Shown here piece by piece: positions 1 to 8,054 of a DNA stretch of 32,115 nt (within the stretch, counting starts at the first letter, position 1; each line of letters starts with the position of its first letter). The notes beneath the pieces are model-generated. The model made no database searches. It saw nothing but the letters and a program-made list of their open reading frames with translations, and had not been told where the DNA came from. Both the position numbers and the translations under genes were made by a program. Location: NCBI GenBank assembly GCA_019637695.1, contig JAHBVG010000083.1, forward strand, positions 1-32,115, written 5' to 3'. The stretch comes from Caldilineaceae bacterium. Its GTDB lineage: Bacteria > Chloroflexota > Anaerolineae > Caldilineales > Caldilineaceae.

Positions 1-95
1 TTTTGGCCTCATCGGAGCAATATATGGTTCTACAAATCTGCCAAGGCGACCATTTTCAGCCCAACTTGCGCTCTTGGCGGCAAAAATTAACACTA

Positions 96-1591
96 AACTG
101 GACATTGGCGAAAATTGAGTCTTGAGCATGGGATGACTTCTGAGTAGACTGGAAGTAGGCCCAAACTACCTGTTCTAACAGGAGGAACCCCATGCTCACC
201 CGTATTCTACACAATTCCGAGGCACTGTGCGCATTTATCGACCAACTGGACATGCAACTGAGTCAACCTCAGCGTCGCCATATCGAGAACATGGCAGATG
301 CGTTGCTGGTCTGCGGAGACGAGAAGACGCTGGCTGGCTTGCAACAACAGTTTGTGGAGGCGCCAGATGCCTCGAACATAGCCGATTTTCTGCGCATCAG
401 TCCATGGGAAGCCCAGACGGTACGCTGTGCCTTGCGTACGAATCAGGTAGCCTGGCTGCTCGCCGAAGCCGAGCGGCGGGGTCTGCCCAAGTTCATCACC
501 ATCAATATCGACGATTCTTTGGGCGAGAAGCACAAGCAGACCCGTCATCTCGAACCGGTGGATTGGCATTACGACCACGTAGAGAGTACCAAGCGCAGGC
601 CACGCTACAAGAATGGCATCTGCTATCTGGTCTGCACCTTACGCATCGGAGATCTCACGGTCACTGTCGATCTGCGTCTCTATCTGCGGGCGGTGACTGT
701 TCGCCGCATCAATCGGCGCCGCCCGCAAGAAGAGCGCATTCCCTTCTTCAGCAAGTACCGTTTGGCCCGATCTATCCTGGTCGAACTGAAAGCCCTGCTG
801 CCCAAGGCGTGGCAGGTCTATGTGCAGTTCGACAGTTGGTATGCTTCGGCCAAGTCAAGGATGGCATGTCACCTGCGGTCTCAAAGCCAACCGCAAGCTC
901 AACGGCAAATGCCTCGACCAACTCGCCTATGCACTCAGACACCGGCGCTACACCCATGTGCGTGTGGCCGCTGCCGATGGGTCCCCGGCCACTCACTATG
1001 TGCGGCAGACCTCAGGCCGCCTGGTCGATGTACCCTTCGACATCCGCGTCTTCTTCTCCAAAAGGCATCCCAGGGAGCAATCCCAGGCGTACTTCATGTG
1101 TACGGATCTCACTCGCTCGGCCCATCAGGCCTTGCAGGGTTATCGCAGGCGGTGGTCGTGCGAGGTAGACAACTTCTACCTCAAGACGCAAGCGGGCTTG
1201 ACCGACTTCCGGGTGCGCTCCTACGAGGCGGTGGACAAATATATCGTTGTCGTTCTCTTGGCCTGGGCCTATGTGGAACGTCGCTTCGCCTGCGAGCGCT
1301 CCGCTCAGATCAAGACCTACGGCGACATCATTCGGCGACATCGGGACGAACATGCGCTCGATTGGCTAACAGGCGCTTTGCTCATGTTGCAGGATACCGG
1401 CGATATCCTGCAAGTCCTCCATCACTTCCTGCGCCTTCAACCATCGCCAGCCTAGCCCTTCTCTTCGTCCCAGCGCTCACCTCCTGGGTCGGTCAGCCTC
1501 TGCCGACTCATCTGTGTTCACGCGCCTCTCGTCGGATGCCTATCCAGACCACCTATCTGCGTTCTCATTCCATTTTCGCCAATGTCCAGTT
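96..1591 (+). mobile_element. IS701/IS4-like insertion sequence, about 1.5 kb
   Basis: Perfect 19-bp terminal inverted repeats lie at 96-114 (AACTGGACATTGGCGAAAA) and 1573-1591 (its exact reverse complement). They enclose a single transposase gene with a strong ribosome site. Length and single-gene layout fit the IS701 group of the IS4 superfamily. No identical direct repeat flanks the ends: ACTA is on the left and CCTT on the right. The insertion is therefore old, rearranged, or has slightly different true ends. The transposase is frameshifted, so this copy is probably not autonomous. Confidence 0.85.
192..1455 (+). pseudogene. Frameshifted DDE transposase of the IS701/IS4-like element
   Basis: The gene starts at an ATG behind a strong AGGAGG at 181-186. 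The N-terminal half is read in one frame through FDSWYASAK (codons to 852-854). The rest continues in the +1 frame from QGWHVTC (from 856) to the TAG at 1453-1455. Catalytic segments are visible: first Asp in ITINIDDSLG, second Asp in VQFDSWYAS, and the Glu region YRRRWSCEVDNFYLKTQ. From memory, relatives carry about 6-8 residues between the WYASAK and QGWHV blocks. A deletion of roughly 20 bp, not a multiple of three, at about 854-856 would therefore explain the shift. Each half alone lacks a full DDE triad, so the protein should be inactive. The frame-0 extension to 1616 is a frameshift artefact. Confidence 0.85.
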
Positions 1592-1864
1592 CCTTAGATG
1601 GTCTCGTTCCGACTGACTCAGACTCACTTCATGAATTTGCTTGCGTCCCATTTTCTCCTCCTGTTGATTGCGTTTTACAGAAGGATATCTCCGGTGGCCT
1701 TTTCTATCAAATTCGCTGTGTCGCAACACTAGCCTTTCCCACATTATGATCAGATGCCGGATGGTTTAGGGCTAGTGCGAGAGAAGATGCCTGATCGCGT
1801 GCGCATGGTTTATGAATGGTTGTATCAACAAGTGTCTGTTGTGTCTTAGGTTTAGTCATTCAGT
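1592..1864. other. Gap between the insertion sequence and the first glycosyltransferase
   Basis: No gene is supported here. With the transposase-free tail of the IS, the non-coding stretch is about 400 bp. A short open frame (1733-1849, ending in TAG) reads as a plausible C-terminal tail (EKMPDRVRMVYEWLYQQ) but has no start codon and I do not recognise it. It could be the remnant of a gene destroyed near the IS. No clear promoter or ribosome site was found before the 1865 start. Confidence 0.3.
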
Positions 1865-2809
1865 ATGACAGAGCAACCCATCCGCTTCACAGCAGCCATC
1901 TGCACCCATAACCGGGCTGCCCTGTTGCCGGCCGCCATTGAGAGCCTGCTTGCCCAAAGCCTGGCGCTGACGGACTTTGAGATTCTGGTGATTGACAACG
2001 CATCCACGGATGGGACGTCACAAATCATTCGCCGTTACCTCACTGCTGGGGGAAACGTGACCCTGCGCAGCGCAGTGCAACCTATTCTCGGCCTTTCCCA
2101 TGCCCGTAACCTGGCTGTCGAGATAGCCGGAGGTGACATCATTGCCTTCATGGACGATGATGCTGTCGCCAATCCTGACTGGCTTGCTGCGATGTTAGAT
2201 GCTTATACCATATATCCCGACGCCTGGGTGGTGGGAGGAAAAGTGCTTCCCTTGTGGCAGGGTGAACGCCCCATCTGGTTGACAGACGATCTCCTGCCTC
2301 AACTGTCGATGCTTGATTTTGGTGATGATGTACGACCACTGAACCCGGGTGAACAACTATATGGAGTCAACTTTTCATGCCGGCGTTGTGCATTTGCAAG
2401 GATCGGCCTATTCCGTTCTGATTTAGGCAGGCAAGGCGTAAATTTGCTGGGCAGCGAAGAGAGTGATTTACAACGACGTATTCTGCAGCAGGGTCAACCG
2501 ATAATATACACACCCCATGCCATTGTTGAGCACCATGTTACTAAGGAACGAATGCAGACACAATACTTCTTCCGGCTCGCCTTTGCTAAAGGACGCACCA
2601 GCGCTCGCCTGATGATGACTGATTCTTTACAACAGAAACGTGTAACGCGACATATAGTGCGGAGAGGATGTGGCGTCATATGGCGGTGGCTAAAACTGGG
2701 GCTATACCCATTCGACAAAAGCAGGCGATTGCAGTGTATGCGCGTCGCTGCGCATTGGATTGGATTTACATTGGAAGTTTTGCGGCGCGGGAGTAGACAG
2801 TTTGGTTAA
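1865..2809 (+). CDS. Glycosyltransferase family 2 (GT-A fold)
   Basis: A 314-residue GT2 enzyme, expected to transfer a sugar from a nucleotide-sugar donor onto a growing glycan at the cytoplasmic side of the membrane. The N-terminal FTAAICTHNR strand, the nucleotide-binding VIDNASTDGT (about 42-51) and the metal-binding MDDD (about 96-99) are clear. GSEESDLQRRI (about 196-206) supplies the acidic catalytic-base region. The C-terminal 80 residues are basic and hydrophobic, suggesting peripheral membrane association. It differs from the four smaller GT2 proteins downstream, which use DDGSTD/LDADD signatures and end sooner. It is the first intact gene of the + strand glycan cluster, with 11 bp to the next gene. 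Donor and acceptor cannot be read from sequence. Confidence 0.92.
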   Translation: MTEQPIRFTAAICTHNRAALLPAAIESLLAQSLALTDFEILVIDNASTDGTSQIIRRYLTAGGNVTLRSAVQPILGLSHARNLAVEIAGGDIIAFMDDDAVANPDWLAAMLDAYTIYPDAWVVGGKVLPLWQGERPIWLTDDLLPQLSMLDFGDDVRPLNPGEQLYGVNFSCRRCAFARIGLFRSDLGRQGVNLLGSEESDLQRRILQQGQPIIYTPHAIVEHHVTKERMQTQYFFRLAFAKGRTSARLMMTDSLQQKRVTRHIVRRGCGVIWRWLKLGLYPFDKSRRLQCMRVAAHWIGFTLEVLRRGSRQFG

Positions 2810-2820
2810 CAGAACCTTGC

Positions 2821-3834
2821 TTGACTCCGCTGCGCTCATCCCTGACACCAGGCTTTATTCCAGTTCATCAGCGAACCTGCGTGTACAACCCTGCTATCGT
2901 CTGCTTTCGCGACAGCCTGCTCATGGCCTACCGAGTGGACTCAGGCCACCATAAGACCATGCAGCGGCGCATCGGCCTGTGCGAACTGGATGCGCGTCTG
3001 AACGTCGTCTCCGGCTCGGTCAGATCCCTTTCTGACACCATCCAGGGCGGCGACCCGCGTCACTACGACCCGCGTTTCCTGGTCTACCACGACCGGCTCT
3101 TCGTTCACTACAACAACAACTTTCTGACTCGTCCCAATCAAATCCACCTGGTTGAACTCGACCCGGATACGTTGGAAGCCCGATCACCGGCGCGGCTGTT
3201 GCATTTGGACGGCCCTCGCCAGGAGATCGAGAAGAACTGGATGCTCTTCGAGCACGAAGGCGACCTACTGGCCGTGTACCGGATCGCGCCACACACGATC
3301 CTGCGGGTAGACCTGGCCGGGCAGGGGGCGATTACGTGCAGTCCACTTCATAGTACAGATTGGGACGTGGCCGCTTATGCCGGTCGCTTCGGTTCTCCCT
3401 GTGGCGGTGCGCCGCCCGTGCGTCAAGGGGATACCTATGTCTCCTTCTTTCATTCCCGTTACCCAATCAACCCGCTGCGTTGGGTGCTGCGCTACTGGCC
3501 AGTACCGCCGGGGACGAAGCTGCCACGCTACTTAGCGGCTCTTGAGCGACGACTACGCCGCCCCTTCGCCCAGGTGCGCTACGTGGCCGGTGCGTATGCC
3601 TTCGAGGCTGCGCCACCCTTCCGCCCCCTTTGGATCACGTCGGAGCCGGTGCTGCGCCCGGAGGATGAGCCGCTACGCCGTTATCGCCGACGGGCCAATC
3701 CATCCGCCGATGGCATCATCTACCCTTGCGGCGCCCTGCCGTGGCCAGATCAGAGATGGTTGGTCTCCTATGGTGTGAACGATGAAGCTTGTTGTCTGCG
3801 TTGGGTGCATATGCCAGCCGGGGCTACTTCCTAA
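2821..3834 (+). CDS. GH130-like five-bladed beta-propeller protein
   Basis: 337 residues from a TTG start 11 bp after the preceding stop; no strong ribosome site is visible, so translational coupling is likely. Repeated short motifs resemble the GH130 glycoside phosphorylase/hydrolase fold: VYNPAIVCF (about 21-29), DPRHYDPRFLVY (about 78-89), EKNWMLFEHEGDLLAVY (about 137-153), GGAPPVRQGDTYVSFFHS (about 195-212), and IIYPCGALP...WLVSYGVND (about 299-321). GH130 enzymes use an Asp in an E-D-P-R motif as proton donor. Here the matching site reads Y-D-P-R, so Asp83 is kept but the preceding Glu is not. Members act on beta-mannosides by phosphorolysis or hydrolysis. In this cluster it may trim or remodel the glycan, or be a binding protein. 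Family assignment is moderate and activity unknown. Confidence 0.65.
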   Translation: MTPLRSSLTPGFIPVHQRTCVYNPAIVCFRDSLLMAYRVDSGHHKTMQRRIGLCELDARLNVVSGSVRSLSDTIQGGDPRHYDPRFLVYHDRLFVHYNNNFLTRPNQIHLVELDPDTLEARSPARLLHLDGPRQEIEKNWMLFEHEGDLLAVYRIAPHTILRVDLAGQGAITCSPLHSTDWDVAAYAGRFGSPCGGAPPVRQGDTYVSFFHSRYPINPLRWVLRYWPVPPGTKLPRYLAALERRLRRPFAQVRYVAGAYAFEAAPPFRPLWITSEPVLRPEDEPLRRYRRRANPSADGIIYPCGALPWPDQRWLVSYGVNDEACCLRWVHMPAGATS

Positions 3835-3871
3835 CCTATCAATATTCTTTTCAAGGCTAGAAAACTGCCCG

Positions 3872-4911
3872 ATGTCCACCTCTTTCACAACCCGCCTCCT
3901 CACCGAGGCCGACTACGACCGCTGGATATCGCTGGTCAGCGCTGTGCCGTCGGGGAGCATCTTTGCGCTACCTGCCTATTTGGAAATCCTGTGCGGGGCG
4001 GCTGGGGGCCGCTTTGAGATCGTCGGCGTCTTTCATAGGGAAGAGATGGTGGGGGGAATGCCGCTCTATTTTCGGCGCGGTCGATTGGGTGAAGTGGCAT
4101 CCCATCGTTCTTTGCTCTCGTACCACAGTCCGGTGATCCGGGAATATGCTACGGGCAACCCTGGCGAACGCACCTCTCGTCACCTTAAAATCCTGGAGAC
4201 TCTGATCGATGTGTTGCAACAGATTCCGTGCCTGCACATGGCGCTGCAGGTTCGCCATCCCATTGCGGATGTTCGGCCTTTTCAGGCTGCGGGCTGGCAG
4301 GTGCGCCCACACTATAACTACCTGGTCGAGTTTTCCGATGTGGCGGAGACCTGGGCGCGCATGGATCAAAACTAGCGCCGCCTAGTCATGCGCGCACACT
4401 CCTTAGGATTAACCACTACCACAGACGATGACTTCGAGAGCTTTTTCCGTCTGCACCATCAGATTCATCTGCGCAAGCGCGCGCCCCTCTATCTGCCCAA
4501 CGAGAGCTTTCGCACCTATGTACAGCGCCTATTGGCGCAGGATCTGGCCCGGCTCTACCATGCCTGCCTGCCCGATGGCCGGTCCGTGGCGACCCAATTG
4601 ATCTTGACCGGTTCCCACCCGATAACCCACACGGTTTGCGCTGCTTCGGATGAGGCTCACCTTAACACGGGGGCGAATTCCTTTCTGCGCTGGATGACCT
4701 TCAACTCGCTGGCGGCTCTGGGGTATACTGGAACTGACTTGACGGGCGCTCCCTACCCCCACAAGGTGTCTCGCTTCAAGAGGCAACTGGGGGGGGCTTG
4801 GTAACCAACTGGTTGATTGAACGCCCACCCACCCTGCGTTATCATCTGCGCCGCAAGATAAACCCCCTGGTTAAATTCGCTAAATTTCTTATAGGGAAGG
4901 TCGGTTGGTGA
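3872..4911 (+). pseudogene. FemAB/GNAT-like acyltransferase, broken by a stop codon and a frameshift
   Basis: The reading frame starts at ATG 3872 and runs as a FemAB-like (Acetyltransf_6 type) protein: FALPAYLEIL, GGMPLYFRRG, SLLSYHSPVI. An in-frame TAG at 4373-4375 interrupts it after WARMDQN. The same frame resumes at once (RRLVMRAHSLG...) through the second GNAT-like domain to TGAPYPHKVSRFKRQLGG. A run of eight G (4789-4796) then shifts the frame, giving an early TAA at 4802-4804. Read in the other frame past the run, the protein continues LVTNWLIERPPTLRYH to TGA 4909-4911. That restores the family's usual F/L-GG-x-LV ending. Both lesions are directly visible. They could be true decay or assembly errors, since G runs are error-prone. 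Intact relatives add amino-acyl or acyl groups to glycans or lipid-linked substrates and occur in exopolysaccharide/exosortase loci. Confidence 0.8.
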
Positions 4912-4996
4912 AAAATATTGTGACTATGCAACACCGTACATGGCAACTGGCGCCAGATGAAAGTACAGGCAATCTTTCGCCTGTAGGAAGTCCTTC

Positions 4997-5776
4997 ATGA
5001 CCAGCAACCCAACTGTCAGCGTCATCATTCCCGTCTATAATAGTGAACGCTTCCTGGCCGAGGCGATTCAGAGCGTGCTCAATCAGACGTTGCCGCCAGA
5101 TGAGATCATCGTGGTGGACGATGGCTCGACCGACGGTTCGGCGGCAATTGTGGCTGGGCTGGCAGGCACGTCTCCCCTGCCGATTCGCTATGTCTATCAA
5201 GAAAATCAGGGGCCGGCCGCGGCGCGCAATCACGGCATTCAAATGGCGCATGGCGATTTCCTGGCCTTCCTGGATGCAGATGATGTTTGGCTCCCAGAAA
5301 AGAATAAATGCCAGATGCAGGTATTGAACGCACACCCCTTAGCGGGCGTGGCTTGGGGATGTGCCATCACATTTGCCGGTGATATTGCGCCGGGCGAAGC
5401 GCCGTCGTCCGTTATTGTTCCTTTGTCTCCGAGGTTCTTGCTTCAAAGTATGCTCTTCCGCCGCGCGGCTTTGGAGCAGGTTGGCGGCTTTGATGAAACC
5501 ATGCGCCTGGGCGAAGATGTGGATTGGCTTTTTCGCGCAATGGAGAGTTCACTTCTAATCGTTGTTCATGGAGATCTGGTGGTCTACTACCGTCGCCACG
5601 AAAATAATTCGACCAGCGATGAGGACCAAACCAACCGCAGCATGATTGGAATCTTGAAAAAGTCTCTGGCTCGCCGCCGTGTTCAAGGGAATTTGATGGT
5701 CAATCGGCTCGCTTCCCTGTTGATTTTGCCTAGCGTCAAGGGTATTCGCTACAATCAGCTTCCAGAAAAAGCATGA
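4997..5776 (+). CDS. Small family 2 glycosyltransferase (tandem paralogue 1)
   Basis: 259 residues; ATG preceded by AGGAAG about seven bases upstream. Canonical GT-A signatures: VSVIIPVYNSERFL (7-20), VVDDGSTDGS (39-48), QGPAAARNHG (71-80), FLDADDVWLPEK (91-102), and the acidic GEDVDWLFRAM (172-182) that usually carries the catalytic base. The C-terminus ends with the shared pattern H-x-x-N-x-T...SLARRR followed by a short tail. That pattern links it to the next three genes as products of tandem duplication. The start overlaps the end of a possible 24-26 codon micro-ORF (4920/4926-5000). Expected to use a UDP- or GDP-type sugar; specificity unknown. Confidence 0.92.
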   Translation: MTSNPTVSVIIPVYNSERFLAEAIQSVLNQTLPPDEIIVVDDGSTDGSAAIVAGLAGTSPLPIRYVYQENQGPAAARNHGIQMAHGDFLAFLDADDVWLPEKNKCQMQVLNAHPLAGVAWGCAITFAGDIAPGEAPSSVIVPLSPRFLLQSMLFRRAALEQVGGFDETMRLGEDVDWLFRAMESSLLIVVHGDLVVYYRRHENNSTSDEDQTNRSMIGILKKSLARRRVQGNLMVNRLASLLILPSVKGIRYNQLPEKA

Positions 5777-5863
5777 CAACGCCTTTTGCACTGGGTGTGT
5801 TCATCCCATCTTATCTGGCTACGTTGTATCGTTTCTGCCGTGAAGCGACAATCGAGGCAACCA

Positions 5864-6574
5864 ATGAACCCAAATTCGTGGCAGCCCCTGATCAGTGTCA
5901 TCGTCCCGGTCTACAACGGAGAGCGGTTTCTGCGCGCCGCCCTTGACAGCATCCTGGCCCAGAGCTACACCCCTTGGGAATTGATCGTGGTGGATGATGG
6001 TTCCACAGACAACAGCGCCGCTATTGTGGCCGGTCTCCCTATTCTAGAGAAAACCCGGCTGCTTCTGGCCCGCCAGCCCAACCAGGGGTCAAGCGCCGCG
6101 CGCAATTGGGGCATCGAACTGGCAACCGGTGAGCTTTTGGCCTTTTTGGATGCGGACGATCTCTGGTTGCCCCATAAATTGGAGCGACAGGTGGCCCATT
6201 TAGCTGCCCAGCCGGAATTAGACGGCGTCGTCGGCCATATGGAGAGCTTTGTAGAGCCAGGATTTGCGTGGCCGGCCAGTCTTAATCGAGAGTATTATGA
6301 GCAGCGACCGCCCATTTACAGCTTTTGCACACTGCTCATCCGCCGTTCAGCGATGATGAAAATCGGCCTGCTAGATCTCAACTATCATACCGCAGAGGAT
6401 ACCGAATGGTTTTTTCGGGCCCGAGATATGGGTATCCACATTGCGATTACACCGGAGGTACTCTTTCGGAGACGATTCCATGACCGCAATATCTCTCAAT
6501 CTTCTTTGGCCTCTTCTCTGCGTTTAGTGGATATAGCGCGTGCTTCACTGCAAAGGAGACGTAACCGTGAGTGA
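5864..6574 (+). CDS. Small family 2 glycosyltransferase (tandem paralogue 2)
   Basis: 236 residues from ATG 5864, which has GAGG six bases upstream. An upstream in-frame ATG (5786) would add 26 residues with no family similarity and is less likely. Signatures: LISVIVPVYNGERFL (9-23), VVDDGSTDNS (42-51), QGSSAARNWG (74-83), LDADDLWLPHKLERQ (95-109), and TAEDTEWFFRARD (177-189). The tail HDRNIS...LQRRRNRE repeats the Arg-rich end of its neighbours. Six bp separate it from the next gene, indicating one transcript. It transfers a hexose-like sugar by family; donor and acceptor unknown. Confidence 0.92.
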   Translation: MNPNSWQPLISVIVPVYNGERFLRAALDSILAQSYTPWELIVVDDGSTDNSAAIVAGLPILEKTRLLLARQPNQGSSAARNWGIELATGELLAFLDADDLWLPHKLERQVAHLAAQPELDGVVGHMESFVEPGFAWPASLNREYYEQRPPIYSFCTLLIRRSAMMKIGLLDLNYHTAEDTEWFFRARDMGIHIAITPEVLFRRRFHDRNISQSSLASSLRLVDIARASLQRRRNRE

Positions 6575-6580
6575 AGCGAT

Positions 6581-7318
6581 ATGAATCGATTCGTACCCAT
6601 TGAGGGGAAGGTAACCGCTATTATCGTTGTGCGCAACGGTGAACGCTTCCTCGCCGATGCACTGCAGAGCATCGCCGCGCAGAGCCGCCAGCCCGATGAA
6701 CTCATAATCGTGGATGGTCAATCTACAGACCGCACGCCTGAAATAGCGCAGGCTTTCCCTGGCGTGCGCTATCTCCTCCAAGAGGATTTGGGCATCGCCA
6801 ACGCGCGGAATCTGGCGATCCGCACGGCCACGGGCGACTTCATCGCCTTTCTGGATGCCGACGACATGTGGACGCCCGACAAGCTGCAAGTCCAGCTTGC
6901 ATTTATGCAGGCGAATCCGCACCCGATGTACACCACTACCCTGCTGCGATTGTTTTACGAACCCGGTACTCCTCCGCGGCCAGGCTTTCAGGAAGAAGGG
7001 TTTACACGCGGGATCGAGGGCCGCTTCCCAGGGACGATGCTCGCCCACCGTGCTGTGTTCGATCAAGTAGGCCCGTTCGACCCAGCCTTCAGCGTGGCTT
7101 TTGAGTTGGACTGGTTCGCCCGCGCTCAGGATATGAACGTTCCTTCGGCCCTGGTGGAGAAGGTACTGCTGCACAAACGCATTCATGCTGCCAACAATGC
7201 CATCCAACGAGAACAGTTTCGCCGCGAATCGTTCGTGGTGATGCAGCGTTCTCTGCTGCGCAAACGAGCGCTGACATCTACTGATAAGGACAGCGTTAAC
7301 GCATATCGCACGGAGTGA
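6581..7318 (+). CDS. Small family 2 glycosyltransferase (tandem paralogue 3)
   Basis: 245 residues. GT-A signatures: VTAIIVVRNGERFL (11-24), IVDGQSTDRT (43-52, DGQSTD instead of the usual DDGSTD), GIANARNLAI (71-80), AFLDADDMWTPDKLQ (89-103), and a later FELDWFARAQD block. The C-terminal part (HAANNAIQREQFRRES...LLRKRALTS) again matches the paralogues. The changed nucleotide-binding loop is a visible divergence that may alter the donor. It lies 6 bp after paralogue 2 and 7 bp before paralogue 4. Confidence 0.92.
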   Translation: MNRFVPIEGKVTAIIVVRNGERFLADALQSIAAQSRQPDELIIVDGQSTDRTPEIAQAFPGVRYLLQEDLGIANARNLAIRTATGDFIAFLDADDMWTPDKLQVQLAFMQANPHPMYTTTLLRLFYEPGTPPRPGFQEEGFTRGIEGRFPGTMLAHRAVFDQVGPFDPAFSVAFELDWFARAQDMNVPSALVEKVLLHKRIHAANNAIQREQFRRESFVVMQRSLLRKRALTSTDKDSVNAYRTE

Positions 7319-7325
7319 TCTATCT

Positions 7326-8018
7326 GTGTCATCGCCTACTATCACCACCATCATCCCCGTCCACAACGGCGAGCGATATCTGGCTGCGGCAATCCACAGC
7401 GTGCTGGATCAGACGCTGCCGCCCCATGAAATCATCGTCATAGATGACGGTTCCATCGACGGCAGCAGGACCATTACCCGCTCGTTCGGCCCACCGGTGC
7501 GACTGTTGACCCAGGCCAACCTCGGCCCGGCTGCCGCACGCAATCTGGGCGTGGACCACGCCACCGGGGATCTACTGGCCTTCCTCGATGCGGATGATCT
7601 TTGGACGCCGGAGAAAGTGGCGCGACAGGTGTCGGCGTTGCAGTGTCAGTCAACCCTTGAGGCCGTACTAGGACAGGTCGAGAATTTCATCAGCCCAGAT
7701 CTCGATCAAGATCAGCACAATTCATTGTTCAAGTCTGCCACGCAGACGGGAGAACTCCACATCGGCGCGCTGCTGATCCGCCGCGATACATTCTCACGCA
7801 TCGGCGGCTTTGATACACGCTGGCGACATGGCGAGTTCATCGACTGGTGGGCGCGAGCAACCCGGCTCGGTTTGAACTATACCGTCCTGCCCGATCTGGT
7901 GCTACGTCGCCGCTTGCATACGACTAATATGACCCGCAGAGAGCAAAATGGCCGCCGTGAATATTTGGCCCTGCTGCGAGAACAGCTTGGTCGCCGACGC
8001 GCGCCCTGCTCCGGTTGA
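7326..8018 (+). CDS. Small family 2 glycosyltransferase (tandem paralogue 4)
   Basis: 230 residues from a GTG start, with GGAG about 11 bases upstream. Signatures: TTIIPVHNGERYLAAAI (7-23), IDDGSIDGS (39-47), LGPAAARNLG (66-75), LAFLDADDLWTPEKVARQ (84-101), and HGEFIDWWARATR near the catalytic base. The tail HTTNMTRREQNGRREY...LGRRRAPCSG is the fullest version of the shared H-x-x-N-x-T...RRR ending. It is followed after 36 bp by the nucleotidyltransferase-like gene, and co-transcription is likely. Confidence 0.92.
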   Translation: MSSPTITTIIPVHNGERYLAAAIHSVLDQTLPPHEIIVIDDGSIDGSRTITRSFGPPVRLLTQANLGPAAARNLGVDHATGDLLAFLDADDLWTPEKVARQVSALQCQSTLEAVLGQVENFISPDLDQDQHNSLFKSATQTGELHIGALLIRRDTFSRIGGFDTRWRHGEFIDWWARATRLGLNYTVLPDLVLRRRLHTTNMTRREQNGRREYLALLREQLGRRRAPCSG

Positions 8019-8054
8019 CAACTACACAAGATCCGGCATGACGGAGAATCTACC

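Noticed and set aside
1..90. Open frame running from the window edge to a TAA (ends SPTCALGGKN)
   Set aside because: Only 29 codons, no recognisable family, and cut by the window edge; it could be the end of a gene but cannot be supported.
96..1591. 4-bp target duplication for the insertion sequence
   Set aside because: Flanks ACTA and CCTT, and small shifts of the borders, give no identical pair.
1733..1849. Open frame reading EKMPDRVRMVYEWLYQQ before the first glycosyltransferase
   Set aside because: It looks protein-like but has no start codon or family match; kept only as a note on a possible remnant.
4373..4375. TAG as a recoded sense codon in the FemAB-like gene
   Set aside because: A second lesion lies downstream, and nothing else in the window suggests TAG reassignment; TAG ends several intact genes here.
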